DNA of 8,001 bases from positions 1 through 8,001 of the forward strand of contig JAEZBX010000011.1 of NCBI GenBank assembly GCA_023412765.1, read 5' to 3'. The notes beneath the pieces were generated by a model. That model did no database searches. It saw only the letters and a list, made by a program, of their open reading frames with translations, and was not told the origin of the DNA. Position numbers and translations under genes: made by a program. This DNA is from Bacteroidota bacterium (GTDB lineage: Bacteria; Bacteroidota; Bacteroidia; Cytophagales; Cyclobacteriaceae). Below are positions 6,556 through 8,001 of this stretch, piece by piece; the stretch's first letter is position 1, and each line of letters opens with the position of its first letter.

Positions 6556-6571
6556 AATTAACCCCTTAATT
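6556..6571 (+). repeat. Inverted repeat AATTAA-CCCC-TTAATT in the queA leader
   Basis: Two perfect 6-bp arms flank a CCCC loop, 23 bases before the queA ATG. All stem pairs are A-T, so an RNA hairpin would be weak; a protein-binding dyad is equally possible. It does not match a preQ1 riboswitch. Confidence 0.3.
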
Positions 6572-6594
6572 GGGCTTCATTTGTACAAACGGAT

Positions 6595-7641
6595 ATGAAG
6601 TTATCAGAATTCAAATTTGACCTACCTAATAACCTAATTGCCCTTGACCCTGCTGAAAACCGAGACGAATCGCGCCTGATGGTGCTTCACAGGGATTCTG
6701 GCAAGATTGAGCACAAAATATTTAAAGATATCGTCGATTACTTCGGTGATGGCGATGTGATGGTAGGGAATGATACCATGGTATTCCCGGCCCGTTTGTA
6801 CGGAAGAAAAGAAAAGACCGGCGCCAAAATCGAAGTTTTTTTGCTACGCGAACTAAACGCAGAGATGCATCTCTGGGACGTTTTGGTTGATCCTGCCCGG
6901 AAGATCAGGGTTGGTAACAAATTGTATTTTGGCAATGGTGACCTTGTAGCAGAAGTCATTGACAACACGACCTCCCGCGGCCGCACCATTCGCTTTTTGT
7001 TCGACGGTGATTCAGCGGCTTTCGATAAGGTTGTTGAAACGTTGGGAGAAACTCCTCTTCCAAAATACATCAAACGCAAAGTCAAAGTCGAAGATAAAGA
7101 GCGGTTTCAGACCATCTTTGCAAAGAACAAGGGAGCTGTGTCTGCGCCTACGGCAGGGTTGCATTTCACCAGACAGTTATTGAAACGCCTTCAAATCAAA
7201 GGCGTTGAGATGGCGTATATCACGCTTCACATCGGGTTGGGCACATTCCGTCCTGTAGATGTCGAAGACCTCACAAAACACAAAATGGATTCTGAAAATT
7301 TCGTTGTCAGTGAAGAAGCAGTAAGAATTGTTAACAAAGCATTAGATAATAAGAATCGCGTTTGTGCTATCGGTACGACTAGTATGCGCGCGCTGGAGTC
7401 AGCTGTCTCTGCTACCAACAGGTTAAAGGCACGGGAGGGCTGGACGGACAAATTTATTTTCCCTCCTTACGACTTTAAGATCTGCAATGCGATGATTACG
7501 AACTTTCATATGCCAGAATCAACATTGCTCATGATGGCAGCTGCATTTGCTGGATATGAGCAAGCTATGGAGGCTTATTCGGTAGCTAAGAAAGAGAAGT
7601 ATAAGTTCCTCACGTATGGGGATGCTATGCTTATTATTTAG
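6595..7641 (+). CDS. queA: S-adenosylmethionine:tRNA ribosyltransferase-isomerase QueA
   Basis: 348 residues, the full normal length for QueA. The enzyme transfers and isomerises the ribose of S-adenosylmethionine onto 7-aminomethyl-7-deazaguanine at wobble position 34 of tRNAs, giving epoxyqueuosine, the step before queuosine. It acts in the cytoplasm. Family signatures in order: DLPNNLIALDPAENRDESRL (9-28), GDVMVGNDTMVFPARLYGRK (53-72), KIEVFLLRE (78-86), ETPLPKYIKR (152-161), FQTIFAKNKGAVSAPTAGLHF (171-191), ITLHIGLGTFRPV (209-221), GTTSMRALESA (260-270) and MITNFHMPESTLLMMAAAFAG (300-320). FIFPPYDF replaces the more common FI-PGY-F, a conservative variation. No other queuosine gene is in the window. 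It is transcribed divergently from the permease, and its stop codon runs straight into a repeat array. Confidence 0.97.
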   Translation: MKLSEFKFDLPNNLIALDPAENRDESRLMVLHRDSGKIEHKIFKDIVDYFGDGDVMVGNDTMVFPARLYGRKEKTGAKIEVFLLRELNAEMHLWDVLVDPARKIRVGNKLYFGNGDLVAEVIDNTTSRGRTIRFLFDGDSAAFDKVVETLGETPLPKYIKRKVKVEDKERFQTIFAKNKGAVSAPTAGLHFTRQLLKRLQIKGVEMAYITLHIGLGTFRPVDVEDLTKHKMDSENFVVSEEAVRIVNKALDNKNRVCAIGTTSMRALESAVSATNRLKAREGWTDKFIFPPYDFKICNAMITNFHMPESTLLMMAAAFAGYEQAMEAYSVAKKEKYKFLTYGDAMLII

Positions 7642-7714
7642 TTAATCGTTAATAGTTAATCGTTAATAGTGGTGCGTGCAGGAGTCGTTATCAGTTAATC
7701 GTTATCCGTTAATG
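7641..7714 (+). repeat. Heptad array (GTTAATN/GTTATCN) at the end of queA
   Basis: Two blocks of four 7-mers. The first, 7641-7668, is GTTAATC, GTTAATA, GTTAATC, GTTAATA, an exact 14-bp tandem duplication. After 18 bases (7669-7686) the second, 7687-7714, is GTTATCA, GTTAATC, GTTATCC, GTTAATG. The first heptad begins with the final G of the queA TAG. The repeats are non-coding (stops in every frame) and lack CRISPR-like spacers. Origin and role are unknown. Confidence 0.85.
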
Positions 7715-7839
7715 TGCGAGTCGAAAGATTACCTCCTGGCCCAAAATTTTTCGGACTATTAATCTTAGTTAAGTCGAATATGGTCGATATGAAAATATTG
7801 GGGTCTTAAATCGAGCGCACACCCAAGACCCACACCCAC
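7715..7839. other. Gene-free stretch between two opposing repeat blocks
   Basis: No credible coding frame. The left side (TGTGCGAGTCGA, 7712-7723) and the right side read on the minus strand (TGTGCGCTCGA) are similar, giving a loose inverted symmetry between the queA-side array and the intron-side array. No transposase, tRNA or terminator is seen. Confidence 0.4.
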
Positions 7840-7860
7840 GATTAACTAATAGCTGATAAT
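7840..7860 (-). repeat. Three heptads in opposite orientation, directly abutting the intron 3' end
   Basis: On the minus strand, starting at the base after the intron's last nucleotide, the sequence reads ATTATCA, GCTATTA, GTTAATC, then GTGGGTGTGGG. These are the same kind of words as the array at 7641-7714, in inverted orientation. They form the 3' exon of the group II intron. Confidence 0.6.
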
Positions 7861-7861
7861 G

Positions 7862-7901
7862 TCGAGTAGCACCACAGGAGTTTCACCCGCAGGCTCTCAC
7901 A
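7862..7901 (-). ncRNA. Group II intron domain VI with branch-point adenosine
   Basis: After domain V, the minus-strand sequence starting TGTGAGAGC pairs its GAG-AGC with GCT-CTC near the end, leaving one A unpaired (opposite T7867) as the candidate lariat branch point. The distal part of the helix (CTGCGGG...CTCCTG) pairs imperfectly with a TGAAA loop, so the exact fold is less certain than that of domain V. Confidence 0.75.
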
Positions 7902-7935
7902 GAACCGTACGTGACAGTCTCCCGTCATACGGCTC
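7902..7935 (-). ncRNA. Group II intron domain V (catalytic hairpin)
   Basis: Exactly 34 nt, beginning GAGCCGTATG and ending GTACGGTTC on the minus strand. It folds as a 9-bp lower stem (G1-C34 to T9-G26, with G3-T32 and T9-G26 wobbles), a two-nucleotide AC bulge (24-25), a 5-bp upper stem (10-14 with 19-23) and a GAGA tetraloop of the GNRA type (15-18). The catalytic AGC triad is intact at positions 2-4. This is a textbook domain V with no disabling change. Confidence 0.93.
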
Positions 7936-7955
7936 TTACAGTTCAAGTCAGTCGT

Positions 7956-8001
7956 TTACGGTTTGAAACCGTATTGCCAGTGAATAAACATACTTGGAAA
8001 A
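7956..8001 (-). CDS. C-terminal end of the intron-encoded reverse transcriptase/maturase (partial)
   Basis: The minus-strand frame entering from the right edge ends FPSMFIHWQYGFKP and a TAA at 7958-7956. An FxHW-x-x-G-x-KP/RP ending is typical of bacterial group II intron maturases. The stop lies 20 bases before domain V, where domain IV, which hosts this ORF, should close. Only 14 codons are visible, so nothing can be said about the reverse transcriptase or endonuclease domains. The stop sits at the edge of a 17-nt palindrome (7957-7973), probably part of domain IV. Confidence 0.7.
   Translation of the reverse strand, partial: FPSMFIHWQYGFKP
7957..7973. repeat. 17-nt palindrome at the end of the maturase ORF
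   Basis: TACGGTTT and AAACCGTA are perfect 8-bp arms about a central G. It overlaps the maturase stop codon and lies between the ORF and domain V, so it is most simply a domain IV helix. It might also act in intron RNA stability or translation. Confidence 0.6.

Larger units (their letters stand above)
6397..6594. promoter_or_regulatory. Divergent control region between the permease gene and queA
   Basis: 198 A/T-rich bases that must hold the promoters of both flanking genes. Visible elements are an 8-bp direct repeat ACTTAAAA at 6455-6462 and 6464-6471, a 17-nt palindrome at 6496-6512, a Bacteroidota-type promoter candidate for queA ending at 6543, and a 6-bp-arm inverted repeat at 6556-6571 in the presumed queA leader. 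No matching TAnnTTTG was found for the permease on the minus strand. Confidence 0.6.
7861..8001 (-). mobile_element. 3' end of a group II intron (partial, runs off the right edge)
   Basis: On the minus strand the sequence shows the end of an intron-encoded protein, a short domain IV remainder, domain V (7902-7935), domain VI, and a 3' terminus CTACTCGAC at 7869-7861. Ending in AC fits the usual AY 3' end. The bulged branch-point A in CTACTC is opposite T7867, 7 nt from the splice site, as expected. The element is antisense to queA and lies in a non-coding spacer, so splicing would not disrupt a host gene. Whether it is full length and active depends on sequence beyond the window. Confidence 0.9.

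Noticed and set aside
6544..6594. preQ1 riboswitch in the queA leader
   Set aside because: No match to the preQ1-I stem-loop and A-rich tail arrangement. QueA also acts after preQ1 is inserted into tRNA, so such control is less expected.
7641..7714. CRISPR array
   Set aside because: The repeats are 7 bp, directly adjacent and degenerate, with no unique spacers of CRISPR size and no cas genes.
7641..7860. Transposon or insertion sequence between queA and the intron
   Set aside because: No transposase, clear terminal repeats or target duplication were seen; only loose symmetry, which is reported as a finding rather than a feature.

Overview
The window looks like chromosomal DNA from a member of the Bacteroidota, probably a Cytophagales-type bacterium. 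This is an inference from four things: a small protein of a Bacteroidota-typical family at 133-435; genes that mostly start behind A/T-rich leaders with no clear Shine-Dalgarno sequence; a TAnnTTTG-type promoter candidate upstream of queA; and a Rcp1-like response regulator paired with a soluble multi-PAS kinase. No 16S rRNA or other decisive marker is present.

Layout. The left edge (5-121) holds the end of, or all of, a tiny membrane-spanning ORF, followed 11 bases later by a 100-residue conserved protein (133-435). A two-component pair comes next on the + strand: a single-domain response regulator (598-1047) and, 20 bases downstream, a cytoplasmic histidine kinase with three tandem PAS domains in an exact 142-residue repeat (1068-3122). 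A convergent spacer (3123-3330) separates it from two minus-strand genes. These are an ABC-transporter permease of the MacB/FtsX family (6396 down to 5131) and, downstream of it, an exported coiled-coil protein with a beta-rich, possibly outer-membrane C-terminus (4911 down to 3331). A divergent control region (6397-6594) with two small dyads leads into queA (6595-7641), which acts late in queuosine tRNA modification.

The right edge (7861-8001) is the 3' end of a group II intron on the minus strand. A complete 34-nt domain V, a domain VI with a bulged branch-point A, and the last 14 codons of an intron-encoded reverse transcriptase/maturase are visible. The rest of the intron lies beyond the window.

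Functional picture. The kinase and regulator should form a phosphotransfer pair that senses an intracellular cue; the output is unknown because the regulator has no DNA-binding domain. The permease has no ATPase gene in view. The exported protein behind it could be a partner, but only position suggests this. The gene-free stretches are notable for short degenerate arrays of about 7 bp (3173-3206, 5081-5133, 7641-7714, 7840-7860). Two of these begin right at a gene's stop codon, several sit beside a GC-rich CTCGAGC-like word, and the group II intron is inserted directly against one.

I do not see a clearly new defence or biosynthetic system. The best leads are the repeat family with the intron beside it, the triplicated PAS sensor, and the unrecognised exported protein.
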